A DNA stretch of 64,000 nt from JBCBSZ01 sp039818945. Lineage in GTDB: Bacteria > Actinomycetota > Acidimicrobiia > Acidimicrobiales > Poriferisodalaceae. Both the position numbers and the translations under genes were made by a program. Below, in pieces: positions 43,637-52,683 of the stretch. The DNA lies in assembly GCA_039818945.1 (NCBI GenBank), contig JBCBSZ010000021.1, forward strand, positions 1 through 64,000. The letters run 5' to 3'. The notes below the pieces were generated by a model, which ran no database searches, was not told the DNA's origin, and saw only the letters and a list, made by a program, of their open reading frames with translations. Every line of letters starts with the position of its first letter. Within the stretch, counting starts at the first letter, position 1.

Positions 43637-45763
43637 ATGACACCGTTCGACGAGGCCGCGCAGCGGGTCCGCGAGGGCGCGGTCGCTGCCGAGGAGGCGG
43701 CGGCGCTGATCGCCCGGCTCGAGACCGACGAGCTGCTCGGCCTGCTCGACGGCGATGTGCCGTTCTGGTCCGGCCTCACCGACATGACGGGCGGCGGCTA
43801 CTACCGGCACCCGTGGCCGGCGGCCGTGAACGAGCGCCTCGGCATCCCCGGTCTCCTGTTCTCCGACGGGCCCCGCGGCGTCGTGATCGGCACCGCCACC
43901 TGCTTCCCCGTCTCGATGGCTCGCGGCGCCACCTTCGACGTCGAGCTCGAGGCCGAGATCGGCGACGCCATCGGGCGCGAGCTGCGGGCCTCGGGGGCGA
44001 CGTTCTACGGCGGCGTGTGCGTCAACCTCCTCCGGCATCCGGGGTGGGGTCGGGCGCAGGAGACCTACGGCGAGGACCCGCATCACGTCGGCGAGCTCGG
44101 CGCGGCGCTGACCCGCGGCGTCCAGGAGCACGCGATGGCCTGCGTGAAGCACTTCGCCTGCAACTCGATGGAGAACGCACGCTTCAGCGTGGACGTCACC
44201 GCCGACGAGCGGGCCCTCCACGAGGTGTACCTGCCCCACTTCCGCCGCGTCGTCGACGAGGGGGTCGCCTCGGTGATGAGCGCCTACAACTCGCTGAACG
44301 GCGAGTGGTGTGGCGACTCGCCGGCGCTCCTCACCGACATCCTGCGCGACGAGTGGGGCTTCGACGGCTTCGTGATCACCGACTTCATCTTCGGGCTGCG
44401 GGACCCGGTCGGCGGCGTACGCTCGGGGCTCGACGTCGAGATGCCGTTCCGGCAGCAGCGTGCCGCTGCGCTGGCGGCGGCGCTGGAGGCCGGGCAGGTC
44501 TCCAGGGTCGAGCTGGAGGCGCCGGCGATCCGGACGGTGGCCACCCTCCTCCGCTTCGCCGACCTGCTCGCGGCGCCGGCACCTCCGCCGTCGGTGATCG
44601 CGTGCGACGAACACCGCGCCCTGGCCCGCCGTGCGGCGCAGGAGTCGATCGTGCTGCTCACGAACCGCGATGGCCTGCTCCCCGTCGACCCGGCCGAGAT
44701 CGGACGCGTGGCCGTGATCGGGCGGCTCGCCGCGGTGCCGAACCTGGGCGATGGCGGTTCGTCCGACGTGCACCCGCCCGAGGTGGTGACGCCCCTCGAC
44801 GGTCTGAGCGCCGCGGTCGGCGCAGGGCGGGTCGAGCTCGTCGCCGACGCTCCGGCGACGGCGGATGCCGACCTCGCCGTGGTCGTCGTCGGGTTCACCA
44901 AGGCCGACGAGGGCGAGTTCCTCGACACCGACTCGACCGCCGGGCTGATGGAGCTCTTCCCGCCGATGGATCACCCGGAGCTCGGCGTCGGGGCCGAGCT
45001 GCCGTCGCTGGCGGATGCCCCGGCGTCCGGTCCGGCGTCTGCCGAACCGGAGGCGATGAGCCCGGGCGGCGATCGTCGGACCCTCCGCCTGTCCGAGGAG
45101 GACGAGGAGCTGATCGCGGCGGTCTGTGCCGCCAACCCTCGGACGGTCGTCGCCGTGATGGGCGGGTCGGCGGTGGTGATGCCGTGGGTCGACGATCCTG
45201 CGGCCACGCTGCTGCTCTGGTACCCGGGCATGGAGGGCGGGCACGCCCTCGCCGACATCGTGACCGGGGCGGTCCCGCCCAGCGGTCGGTTGCCGTTCGC
45301 CGTGCCCCACGACGAGGCCGATCTCGTGCACTTCGACCCCGACGCCGATCGTGAGAGCTACGGCCTCTTCCACGGTCAGTGGCATCTCGACCGGACCGGT
45401 GTGGAGCCTCGGTTCCCGTTCGGCTTCGGCCTGGCGACGACCGACCTGGTCCTGGCCGATCCGGTCCTCGACGGTGACGGCGTGACGGTCGAGGTGCGCA
45501 ACACCGGCCGGCGCGACGGCGTCGAGGTCGTGCAGGTGTACGGGTCGGTGCCGGGTTCGGTGCACGAGCGGCCGCGCCGCCGTCTCGTCGGCTTCGCACG
45601 CGTCCCGGTCGCGGCCGGCTCGACGGTCCGAGCCCGGGTGCCACTCCGGCTCGAGATGCTGGACGTGCGCGTCGACGGCGAGCTCGTCACCGAGGACCGG
45701 CCCGTCGAGCTGGTCGTCGCGACGCACGCAGCCGACCGCGGCCTGGCGGCGTCACCGCCCTAG
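43637..45763 (+). CDS. Glycoside hydrolase family 3 beta-glycosidase
   Basis: 708-residue GH3 enzyme. (beta/alpha)8 domain with SDGPRGV, KHFACNSMENARFSV (sugar-binding KH and N-x-R) and the nucleophile Asp249 in GFVITDFIFG. Second alpha/beta domain from RRAAQESIVLLTNRDGLLPV through VVVGFTKADEGEF, and a C-terminal fibronectin III-like domain (FPFGFGLATTDL, VEVVQVYGS). No signal peptide, so it is intracellular and probably cleaves imported oligosaccharide. GGAGGGG precedes ATG 43637. It converges with the LacI gene (4-bp overlap). Confidence 0.93.
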   Translation: MTPFDEAAQRVREGAVAAEEAAALIARLETDELLGLLDGDVPFWSGLTDMTGGGYYRHPWPAAVNERLGIPGLLFSDGPRGVVIGTATCFPVSMARGATFDVELEAEIGDAIGRELRASGATFYGGVCVNLLRHPGWGRAQETYGEDPHHVGELGAALTRGVQEHAMACVKHFACNSMENARFSVDVTADERALHEVYLPHFRRVVDEGVASVMSAYNSLNGEWCGDSPALLTDILRDEWGFDGFVITDFIFGLRDPVGGVRSGLDVEMPFRQQRAAALAAALEAGQVSRVELEAPAIRTVATLLRFADLLAAPAPPPSVIACDEHRALARRAAQESIVLLTNRDGLLPVDPAEIGRVAVIGRLAAVPNLGDGGSSDVHPPEVVTPLDGLSAAVGAGRVELVADAPATADADLAVVVVGFTKADEGEFLDTDSTAGLMELFPPMDHPELGVGAELPSLADAPASGPASAEPEAMSPGGDRRTLRLSEEDEELIAAVCAANPRTVVAVMGGSAVVMPWVDDPAATLLLWYPGMEGGHALADIVTGAVPPSGRLPFAVPHDEADLVHFDPDADRESYGLFHGQWHLDRTGVEPRFPFGFGLATTDLVLADPVLDGDGVTVEVRNTGRRDGVEVVQVYGSVPGSVHERPRRRLVGFARVPVAAGSTVRARVPLRLEMLDVRVDGELVTEDRPVELVVATHAADRGLAASPP

Positions 45764-46740
45764 GACGACGAGCGCACGATCAGCTCGACCGGCAACAGGG
45801 TGGTCACCTCGGTTCGCTCGCCGTTCATCATGGTGAGGAGCAGGTCGACGGCGGTGCGACCGAGGCGCAGCCGGTCGATGCGCACCGTCGACAGGGGCGG
45901 GGTGATGAAGGCGCCGACCTCGATGTCGTCGAAGCCGACGATGGCGATGTCGTCCGGGATGCGCCGACCGCTGGCGGTGAGGTGCTGGATGGCGCCGATG
46001 GCCATGACGTCGTTGTAGGCGAAGATGCCGTCGAGGTCGGGATGGCGCTCGATGAGCCGGGCCGTCGCCGCGATGCCACCGCTCGACGTCGCCTCGTCGA
46101 GCTCGACGCAGACCTCGGCCTCGTCGCCGAGCGCGGCCTCGTAGGCCCCGCGCCGGCGTTGCGCGACCGACGTGGCGTTGCCGATGAAACCGATGCGCGA
46201 TCGGCCCCGCTCCCGCAGGTGGCCGACGGCGGCGTGTGCACCTCCGGTGATGTCGGACATGACCGCGGAGATGTTGTGCCCGGTGACGGGGTGGTCGACG
46301 CTCACGATGCGCAGCCCGGCCTCGGCGAAGCCGCGCAGCTGCTCGTCGGTCCCGGCGGCGGGGAAGACGATCACGCCGTCGGCGCCGTGCGAGACGAGCG
46401 AGTCGAGCACGCTCTGCTGGCGATCGGGCTCGTTGTCCATCGTGCCGAAGAACATCGTGATCCCGCGATCGCGCGCCGCTCGCTGCACGCCGTCGGCGAG
46501 CTCGGGGAAGAAGGGGTCGGACATGTCGCCACCGACCAGGCCGATCGTGCCGCTGCGTCCACTGACGAGACCGCGGGCGAGCAGGTTCGGGCGGTAGCCG
46601 AGCTCCTCGATGGCGGCCCGCACCTTGGCCTCGGTCTCGGCCGAGAAGCCCTGCTCGCCCCGCACGACCCGCGAGACGGTGCGCGTCGACACGCCGACCT
46701 TGCGGGCGACGTCGTGCAGCGTGGCGTCTCGGCGGGCCAT
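45760..46740 (-). CDS. LacI-family transcriptional repressor
   Basis: 326 residues. N-terminal HTH TLHDVARKVGVSTRTVSRVV, hinge helix RPNLLARGLVSGRSGTIG, then a periplasmic-binding-protein-like effector domain (NDVMAIGAIQHLTASG, IVGFDDIEVGAFITPPLS). The ligand is likely a sugar from the flanking glycosidase/ABC locus. It reads away from the permease operon; the intergenic region between them carries tandem LacI-type palindromes. Confidence 0.95.
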   Translation of the reverse strand: MARRDATLHDVARKVGVSTRTVSRVVRGEQGFSAETEAKVRAAIEELGYRPNLLARGLVSGRSGTIGLVGGDMSDPFFPELADGVQRAARDRGITMFFGTMDNEPDRQQSVLDSLVSHGADGVIVFPAAGTDEQLRGFAEAGLRIVSVDHPVTGHNISAVMSDITGGAHAAVGHLRERGRSRIGFIGNATSVAQRRRGAYEAALGDEAEVCVELDEATSSGGIAATARLIERHPDLDGIFAYNDVMAIGAIQHLTASGRRIPDDIAIVGFDDIEVGAFITPPLSTVRIDRLRLGRTAVDLLLTMMNGERTEVTTLLPVELIVRSSS

Positions 46741-46769
46741 GGGCCGAGGACACTACATCCGGCGCCGGA

Positions 46770-46795
46770 CGTCAACGCTGGCGTCAACGTTGACG
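46770..46795 (+). promoter_or_regulatory. Tandem LacI-type operators
   Basis: Site B, CGTCAACGTTGACG (46782-46795), is a perfect 14-bp palindrome with the central CG typical of LacI-family operators. Site A, CGTCAACGCTGGCG (46770-46783), matches it at 12 of 14 positions and overlaps it by 2 bp. Together they lie 30-55 bp upstream of the lacI-type start and 125-150 bp upstream of the permease operon, suiting control of both. Confidence 0.75.
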
Positions 46796-46919
46796 TAACG
46801 GAGGTCACGGGCGTAGGGTCAGCGCTGGAGAGGGGAGCGAGCATGAGGTTCGGCACCACGCCGGCCGGTCGAGGTACTCGATCGACCCCGGCGACCGAGT
46901 GTCGGCGAGGGGGTCGCGG

Positions 46920-47882
46920 GTGACTGCGACCGCCACCGCGCCGACCACGTCCGACACGACGTCACCACGACGGTTGTTCCGTCGCCGGGGAGGTGACGGC
47001 TGGGGCGTCGCCCTCTGGTTCCTCCTGCCGAGCCTGATCGGATTCGTGATCTTCTTCCTGATCCCCACGATCCGGGCGATCCGGTTGAGCTTCCAGCGGG
47101 CGACGATCCTGAACATCGACGCCGCCACGGGCGTCGGGTTCGACAACTACTCGGAGCTGTGGAACGACGACCGGTTCTGGAAGGCCGTCGAGGTCACCGC
47201 CAAGTACGTGGTCCTCAACATCGGCTCGCAGACGATCCTCGCCCTCTTCCTCGCCGTGATGATGAACCGGCTGACGAAGTCGCTGTTGGTCCGGGGCGTG
47301 GTGCTGCTCCCGTGGATCCTGCCCAACGTGCTCGTCGGCCTGCTGTTCCTGTTCATGCTCGACCCGTCGGTCGGCGTCGTGAACGTGGTGCTCGGCTGGT
47401 TCGGCATCGATCCGATCGCCTTCCTGGCCAACCCCGACTGGGTCGTCCCGGCGCTGGCGTTCATGAACACGTGGAAGTTCACCGGCTACACGGCGCTGCT
47501 GCTCTTCGCCGGCATGCAGGTGATCCCCGACAGCCTCTACGAGGCGGGAGCGCTCGACGGGGCGAGCGAGTGGAAGATGTTCCGCACGATCACGCTGCCC
47601 CTGCTGCGACCGGTCCTGGCGCTGGTCATGGTCGTCAGCCTCATCGGCTCGTTCCAGGTGTTCGACACCGTGCAGGCGGCCGGCGGCGGTGTGCAGGGCA
47701 ACCCCGGTGATCCGCTCGGCGAGTCGCGGGTGCTCTACCTCTACATCTACGAGAACGCCTTCCTGTTCCAGAACAAGTTCGGCTACGCCGCGGCGCTGGC
47801 CACCGTCCTGATGGTGTTCCTCATGGTCATCACCCTCTTGCAGCTCTGGCTGACGCGGGCCAACCAATCGGATCTCGCATGA
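46920..47882 (+). CDS. Sugar ABC transporter permease (MalF/UgpA-like)
   Basis: 320-residue membrane protein of carbohydrate-uptake family 1 (CUT1), six main helices. Cytoplasmic EAA loop: YEAGALDGASEWKMFRTI (core EAGALDGAS), followed by ITLPLLRPVL. GTG 46920 is chosen because GCGAGGGGG lies 8 bases upstream; GTG 46899 is possible. It pairs with the next permease to form the channel. The 180-bp upstream region contains the LacI operators. Confidence 0.93.
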   Translation: MTATATAPTTSDTTSPRRLFRRRGGDGWGVALWFLLPSLIGFVIFFLIPTIRAIRLSFQRATILNIDAATGVGFDNYSELWNDDRFWKAVEVTAKYVVLNIGSQTILALFLAVMMNRLTKSLLVRGVVLLPWILPNVLVGLLFLFMLDPSVGVVNVVLGWFGIDPIAFLANPDWVVPALAFMNTWKFTGYTALLLFAGMQVIPDSLYEAGALDGASEWKMFRTITLPLLRPVLALVMVVSLIGSFQVFDTVQAAGGGVQGNPGDPLGESRVLYLYIYENAFLFQNKFGYAAALATVLMVFLMVITLLQLWLTRANQSDLA

Positions 47883-48835
47883 GCGTGCTGAACGCGGTCA
47901 GAGGCCGCATCGGCCGCGGCACCGTCTGGGTGCTGCTCGGCGTCTTCATGTTGTTCAGCCTGTTCCCCGTCTACTGGGCGCTGCGGACCTCGTTGACCAC
48001 CAACCAGTCGCTGCTCACCGACAGCGGCAGCTTCCTGCCGCCGGATCCGACGCTGTTCAACTACGAGCGGGTGCTCGGCGATCCGCCGCTGGAGGAGGTC
48101 CAGGCCGCGGGTGGCTCGGGCGGTGAGTTCAGCATCTTCACCGCGGTGCGCAACTCCGTCATCGTGGCGACGCTCATCACGGCGGGCCAGGTGTTCTTCT
48201 GCGCCCTGGCCGCCTACGCGTTCGCCCGGTTGAAGTTCCGGGGCCGCGAGCTCCTCTTCGCCATCTACCTCTCGGCGTTGATGGTCCCGCCGATCTTCGC
48301 CCTGATCCCGAACTTCCTGTTCATCCGCGACCTCGAGCTCGATCTGGGGATCTTCGCCCTCGACCTGGGCTGGCTACCGGGGGCGGGGACGAGCGGGTGG
48401 ATCAACACGTACATGGGTCTGGTCGCGCCGTTCTTCCTGATGACCCCGTTCGCCGTCTTCTTCCTGCGGCAGTTCTTCATCGGCATCTCGAAGGAGGTCG
48501 AGGAGGCGGCGGTGCTCGACGGTGCCGGCCACATCCGTCGGTTCTTCCAGATCATCCTGCCGATGGCCGCCGCGCCATTGGCGACGCTGGCGATCATCAC
48601 CTACGTCAACGCCTGGAACGAGTTCCTGTGGCCGTTCGTCGCCGGCAAGGACGAGAGCGTCCGGGTGATCACGGTGGCGCTCAACGACTTCCGGGCGCAG
48701 ACGCCCGGGGTGGTGAACCCGGACTGGACCGGCCTCATGACCGCCACGTTCATCGCCGCGCTGCCGATCATGTTGCTGTTCGTGATCCTCGGCCGCCGGG
48801 TCGTCGACGCCATCCAGTTCTCGGGCATCAAGTGA
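47879..48835 (+). CDS. Sugar ABC transporter permease (MalG/UgpE-like)
   Basis: 318-residue CUT1 permease, six helices, starting at ATG 47879 in a 4-bp overlap with the preceding permease. EAA loop: VEEAAVLDGAGHIRRFFQII (core EEAAVLDGAGHIRRFF). A stretch of about 70 residues after the first helix is extracytoplasmic. It ends just before a UUCG-type hairpin that separates it from the binding-protein gene. Confidence 0.93.
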   Translation: MSVLNAVRGRIGRGTVWVLLGVFMLFSLFPVYWALRTSLTTNQSLLTDSGSFLPPDPTLFNYERVLGDPPLEEVQAAGGSGGEFSIFTAVRNSVIVATLITAGQVFFCALAAYAFARLKFRGRELLFAIYLSALMVPPIFALIPNFLFIRDLELDLGIFALDLGWLPGAGTSGWINTYMGLVAPFFLMTPFAVFFLRQFFIGISKEVEEAAVLDGAGHIRRFFQIILPMAAAPLATLAIITYVNAWNEFLWPFVAGKDESVRVITVALNDFRAQTPGVVNPDWTGLMTATFIAALPIMLLFVILGRRVVDAIQFSGIK

Positions 48836-48872
48836 GGCCCGATCCCTCGGTGCCGAGCGCACCGACCCTGCT

Positions 48873-48896
48873 CCTCGACGCCTTCGGGCGTCGGGG
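48873..48896 (+). terminator. UUCG-tetraloop hairpin between permease and binding-protein genes
   Basis: CCTCGACGCC and GGCGTCGGGG pair over 10 bp (one T-G) around a TTCG loop at 48883-48886. No T-run follows. Such intercistronic hairpins commonly stabilise or separate the abundant solute-binding-protein message from the permease message. Position is 34 bp before the next start. Confidence 0.6.
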
Positions 48897-48929
48897 AACC
48901 AACCACACACCCCCTGAGGAGGGACCCTG

Positions 48930-50384
48930 ATGAGAAAGCCCAAGTTGTTGCGGCTCCTCGCGCTCCTGATGGCGTTCGGCCTGATCGCCGCCGCCTGCGG
49001 TGACAGCGACGACGACGCCGATGGCGGCGACGCGCCGGCTGCCGAGGAGGGTGGCGACGGCGGCGAGGACGCCGGCGGTGACGACGGTGGCGACACCGAC
49101 ACCACCGAGGGCGGCGGCGGCGACGTCGATGTGACCCTCGACTACTGGCTGTGGGACGGCAACCAGCAGCCGTTCTACGAGGAGTGCGCGGTCCAGTTCA
49201 CCGCCGAGCACGGCATCGGGGTCAACATCACCCAGTTCGGCTGGGGCGACTACTGGGACGGTCTGACCGCTGGCTTCGCCACGGGCGACGTACCGGACGT
49301 CTTCACCAACCACCTCGCCCGGTACCCGGAGTTCATCGACGCCGGCGTGCTCGTGCCGCTCAACGACTTCGTCGACCGTGACGGCACGGCGACCGACATC
49401 TACTTCCCCGGTCTCGCCGACCTGTGGATCGCTCCGGACGGCAGCCGCTACGGCCTGCCCAAGGACTTCGACACCGTCGCCCTGGTCATCAACGGCGACC
49501 TCCTCGAGGCAGCCGGCCTGACCGCCGACGACGTCAGCAACCTCGACTGGAACCCGACCGACGGTGGCTCTTTCGAAGAGGTCGTGGCCGCGCTGTCCGT
49601 CGACGCCAACGGCGTCCGCGGCAACGAGGACGGCTTCGACGCCTCCAACGTGGCCACCTACGGCTTCAGCCATCAGAACATCTACGCCGACGCCTTCGGC
49701 CAGACGGGCTTCTCGCCCTTCACCGGCTCGAACGGTTGGGAGTTCCTGAACGTGAACCCCTGGGGCGATGTCTACAACTACGGCGACGCCGAGTTCACCG
49801 ACACGATCCTCTGGTTCCGTTCGCTGGTCGAGCAGGGCTTCATGCCACCGTCGGACGTCCTCTCCGGCACCGGCTCCGACACCCTGCTCGGCGGCGGTGA
49901 GGTCGCCATGATGCCCGATGGCTCGTGGAAGATCGGCACCTGGAGCGATCCGTCCAGCGGCGTCGAGAACGCGGTGTTCGCCCCGACCCCGATCGGTCCG
50001 AGCGGTCAGCGCGCGTCGATGTTCAACGGCCTCGCCGACTCGATCACCGTGGCCTCCGAGCACCCTGACGAGGCCTGGGAGTGGGTGAAGTTCCTCGCTT
50101 CGCCGGCGTGCCAGGAGATCGTCGGTGCCGGCGGCGTCGTGTTCCCGGCCATCTCGTCGGGTACCGACCTCGCCGTCGAGGCCTTCCTCGGCCGTGGCGT
50201 GGACGTGTCGGCCTTCACCGTGCACGTCGATGACGGCACCACCTTCACCTTCCCGATCGCCGGTCAGGCGTCCGAGGTCACCCGCATCATGGGCGAGGCC
50301 ATCGACCTCGTCATCCGCGGCGAGGGTGATGCCTCCGACATCGCATCGGCCAACGACCAGGTCAACGACCTGCTCGCCGGCTGA
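48930..50384 (+). CDS. Sugar ABC transporter substrate-binding lipoprotein
   Basis: 484-residue CUT1 solute-binding protein. Lipid signal with lipobox LIAAAC, an Asp/Glu/Gly-rich linker to ~60, then the family core (VTLDYWLWDGNQQPFYEE, FATGDVPDVFTNHLARYPEF, SRYGLPKDFDTVALVINGDL, VAMMPDGSWKIGTW). GAGGAGGGA gives a strong ribosome-binding site. The operon carries its ATPase two genes further on. Ligand: an oligosaccharide or galactoside is suggested by the GH3 and GH4 genes. Confidence 0.93.
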   Translation: MRKPKLLRLLALLMAFGLIAAACGDSDDDADGGDAPAAEEGGDGGEDAGGDDGGDTDTTEGGGGDVDVTLDYWLWDGNQQPFYEECAVQFTAEHGIGVNITQFGWGDYWDGLTAGFATGDVPDVFTNHLARYPEFIDAGVLVPLNDFVDRDGTATDIYFPGLADLWIAPDGSRYGLPKDFDTVALVINGDLLEAAGLTADDVSNLDWNPTDGGSFEEVVAALSVDANGVRGNEDGFDASNVATYGFSHQNIYADAFGQTGFSPFTGSNGWEFLNVNPWGDVYNYGDAEFTDTILWFRSLVEQGFMPPSDVLSGTGSDTLLGGGEVAMMPDGSWKIGTWSDPSSGVENAVFAPTPIGPSGQRASMFNGLADSITVASEHPDEAWEWVKFLASPACQEIVGAGGVVFPAISSGTDLAVEAFLGRGVDVSAFTVHVDDGTTFTFPIAGQASEVTRIMGEAIDLVIRGEGDASDIASANDQVNDLLAG

Positions 50385-50413
50385 TCCAGCCGCCGTAGCA
50401 GCGTCTTCGTTCC

Positions 50414-50456
50414 GGAGCCGCGCCGGGATCGGTCCCTCCCGGCCCGGCGCGGCTCC
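50414..50456 (+). terminator. Strong inverted repeat after the binding-protein gene
   Basis: A perfect 14-bp stem: GGAGCCGCGCCGGG (50414-50427) pairs with CCCGGCGCGGCTCC (50443-50456), 15-nt loop, no T-run. It should terminate or attenuate transcription into the UnbV-like gene and ends 8 bp before its GTG start, so it could also mask its ribosome-binding site. Confidence 0.75.
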
Positions 50457-50464
50457 CTCGAAGC

Positions 50465-52180
50465 GTGCCCGGACCCGTGCCCTGCACCGTCGCATCTCCT
50501 CAGCGAACCCAGCACCGTTGGCGCAGCGTGCTCGTCGCGGTCGCGGTCGCGCTCGCCGCAGCGGCCTGCGGTGACGGCGACGACCCGGCGGCCCCGGCCG
50601 ACGGCCCCGTCGTCGACGCCGAGGTCCGCACCGTCGCCTTCGCCGAGCGCGCCTGCTCCGGCGGGTTCGTCGCCCACGACCTCGACCACGTGACCGCACC
50701 GCGCGGCGAGGTCGAGGCCATGGTCGACGGGACCGGCGCCGGTGTGCTCGCCGACGACCTGGACGGCGATGGCGACATCGATCTCGTGCTCCCCGACCTG
50801 GTCGGCGCCACCAACGTGTGGTGGAACGACGGCGCCGGCGAGCTCACCCCCGAGCTCGTCGCCGAGGGTCGGTTCCGGCAGGCCGTCGCCGCCGACGTCG
50901 ACGCCGATGGCACCCGCGATCTCGTCCTGACGACCGGTATCGGCCCGCCGCAGGTCTACCTGCGAGCCGCCGACGGCACCGGGTGGACCCGCACCGAGCT
51001 GCGCGATCTCCGCCTCGTGACCTTCTCGATCGCTCCCGGCGACCTCGAGGGCGACGGCGATCTCGACCTCGCCGTCGGCTCCTACAACGCCGAGCTGACC
51101 GCCGCCCGCGACCCCCGCGCGATCAGCGGCATCGACGTCGGCTCGGCCGTCTACCGCTCCACCGGGGGACTGTCCTTCGACGAGGAGCTGCTGTCGCCGT
51201 CGGCGCAGGCCCTCGTGACGCTGCTCGTCGACCTCGACGGCGACGGTGCCGACGACGTGGTGGCCGGGAACGACCTCGGTACCCCCGATCGCATCTGGCT
51301 CGGTGGTCCTCGCGGCCTCACGTTCACCGAGCTCTTCGACACCACGACGCTCTCCACGATGTCGATCGACGTCGCCGACATCGACAACGACGGCGACCGC
51401 GACGTGATCGCCACCGACATGGCGCCGATGGAGGGTGCGCCGCTCGACGCCTGGGCCGACGTCTTCGCCGACATCGAGGCCGCCCGCGTCGACGACATCC
51501 AGCAGCCCGAGAACGCCCTGCAGCTCGCCGGCGACGATGGGTACACCCAGGTGGCCCGCGCCCGGGGCATCGACGCCACGGGGTGGAGCTGGTCCGGCGT
51601 GACCGGCGACCTCGACGAGGACGGCCGGCTCGACCTCTACGTCGTCAACGGCATGCAGGGCACCGCGATCTTCGACACCCTGCCCGACGGCGAGCTCGTC
51701 GAGGCCAACCAGGTGTTCCGCAACGCCGGCGACGGCTTCGAGCCCCGTCCCGACTGGGGTCTGGGCGACGACGCCGGAGGGCGGGGCATGGCGCAGGCCG
51801 ACCTCGACGGCGATGGCGATCTCGACGTCGTCATCAACAACCTGGGGTCACCGAGCCGGTGGTACGAGAACCAGCTCTGTGGCGGCACGGCCGTCGTCGT
51901 CGAGCCCCTCTGGCCGGCCGCGCAGAACCTCGACGCCCTCGGGGCCACGGTCGTCGTCGACGACGGCGACGTCGTCCGCGAGCGGATCATCACCGGCGCT
52001 CGCGGCTACCTCTCGACGAGCCAGACCCGCGCCCACGTCGGCCTCGGCGACGGTGGCCCGGTGGACGTCACGGTCCGATGGCCCGATGGCGCGACGACGC
52101 AGCTCGACGACGTCGATCCGGGCGAGCTGCTCGTGGTCGAGCGCACCGAGGCCGCCGTCACGACTGAGGAGGCGCCGTGA
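50465..52180 (+). CDS. FG-GAP/VCBS-repeat lipoprotein with ASPIC/UnbV C-terminal domain
   Basis: 571-residue secreted protein. A hydrophobic segment with lipobox LAAAAC gives lipid anchoring. The body contains Ca-binding FG-GAP-type repeats (DLDGDGDIDLVLPD, DLEGDGDLDLAVGS, DLDGDGADDVVAGND, DIDNDGDRDVIATD, DLDEDGRLDLYVVN, DLDGDGDLDVVINN), giving a beta-propeller. The end (LGATVVVDDGDV, GARGYLSTSQTRAHVGLGD) is an ASPIC/UnbV domain, as in CRTAC1-like proteins. The real start may be GTG 50477 or GTG 50528, since the hairpin crowds GTG 50465. It probably binds carbohydrate or cell-surface ligand. Confidence 0.9.
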   Translation: MPGPVPCTVASPQRTQHRWRSVLVAVAVALAAAACGDGDDPAAPADGPVVDAEVRTVAFAERACSGGFVAHDLDHVTAPRGEVEAMVDGTGAGVLADDLDGDGDIDLVLPDLVGATNVWWNDGAGELTPELVAEGRFRQAVAADVDADGTRDLVLTTGIGPPQVYLRAADGTGWTRTELRDLRLVTFSIAPGDLEGDGDLDLAVGSYNAELTAARDPRAISGIDVGSAVYRSTGGLSFDEELLSPSAQALVTLLVDLDGDGADDVVAGNDLGTPDRIWLGGPRGLTFTELFDTTTLSTMSIDVADIDNDGDRDVIATDMAPMEGAPLDAWADVFADIEAARVDDIQQPENALQLAGDDGYTQVARARGIDATGWSWSGVTGDLDEDGRLDLYVVNGMQGTAIFDTLPDGELVEANQVFRNAGDGFEPRPDWGLGDDAGGRGMAQADLDGDGDLDVVINNLGSPSRWYENQLCGGTAVVVEPLWPAAQNLDALGATVVVDDGDVVRERIITGARGYLSTSQTRAHVGLGDGGPVDVTVRWPDGATTQLDDVDPGELLVVERTEAAVTTEEAP

Positions 52181-52683
52181 GGTTGCCCGGCCGCCATCGG
52201 CGCGTCGACGAGACTTCCCTGATGGCTCCGCCGCGCCGTCTCGGTGACCGGATCCTCGCCGTCGCGCCGCACCTCACCGGGCTGGTCCTCATCGTCCTCG
52301 CCGCGATCGCGGTCGGCCGCCCCGAGGGCTGGATCGCGGTGCTGGCCCCGGTCGGCCCGGTCCTCTCCGCCTGCTGCGCCCGGGTGACGGGTCGTTGGGC
52401 CCCGGGGTGGCGCAGCGCGCTGGCCTTCGGCATCGTCGCCGCCGTGCTCATCGCCGGGGGCTGGACGATCATGCGCCTCGCCGGCGTGCACAACCTCTTC
52501 CTCTTCGTCTTCCCCATCGCCCTCCTCGGCTTCCTGCTCGGCGTCGTCAACTACGTCGCCGTCAGCTGCAGCCGGGCGTACCGGGCGCTGCGCGGACACC
52601 CACTCGACTACCCCTGGATCCCCGACGCGTTGGCTTCGGCACTGGGGCTCCCACCGGAAGGAACCAGCCATGGCAACCGTTGA
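52177..52683 (+). CDS. Four-helix membrane protein of unknown function
   Basis: 168 residues with four hydrophobic segments (IIVLAAIAVG-like first helix around ILAVAPHLTGLVLIVLAA, then WIAVLAPVGPVLSACCA, WRSALAFGIVAAVLIAGG and FLFVFPIALLGFLLGVV). GTG 52177 overlaps the UnbV stop (GTGA) and its end overlaps the MalK-like gene by 14 bp. I do not recognise a family. It is placed inside a sugar transporter operon and may be an accessory of the UnbV lipoprotein. Confidence 0.78.
   Translation: MRLPGRHRRVDETSLMAPPRRLGDRILAVAPHLTGLVLIVLAAIAVGRPEGWIAVLAPVGPVLSACCARVTGRWAPGWRSALAFGIVAAVLIAGGWTIMRLAGVHNLFLFVFPIALLGFLLGVVNYVAVSCSRAYRALRGHPLDYPWIPDALASALGLPPEGTSHGNR

Noticed and set aside
42881..45727. 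Long minus-strand open frame across the GH3 gene
   Set aside because: The plus strand carries the full GH3 catalytic set; the reverse frame shows shadow composition.
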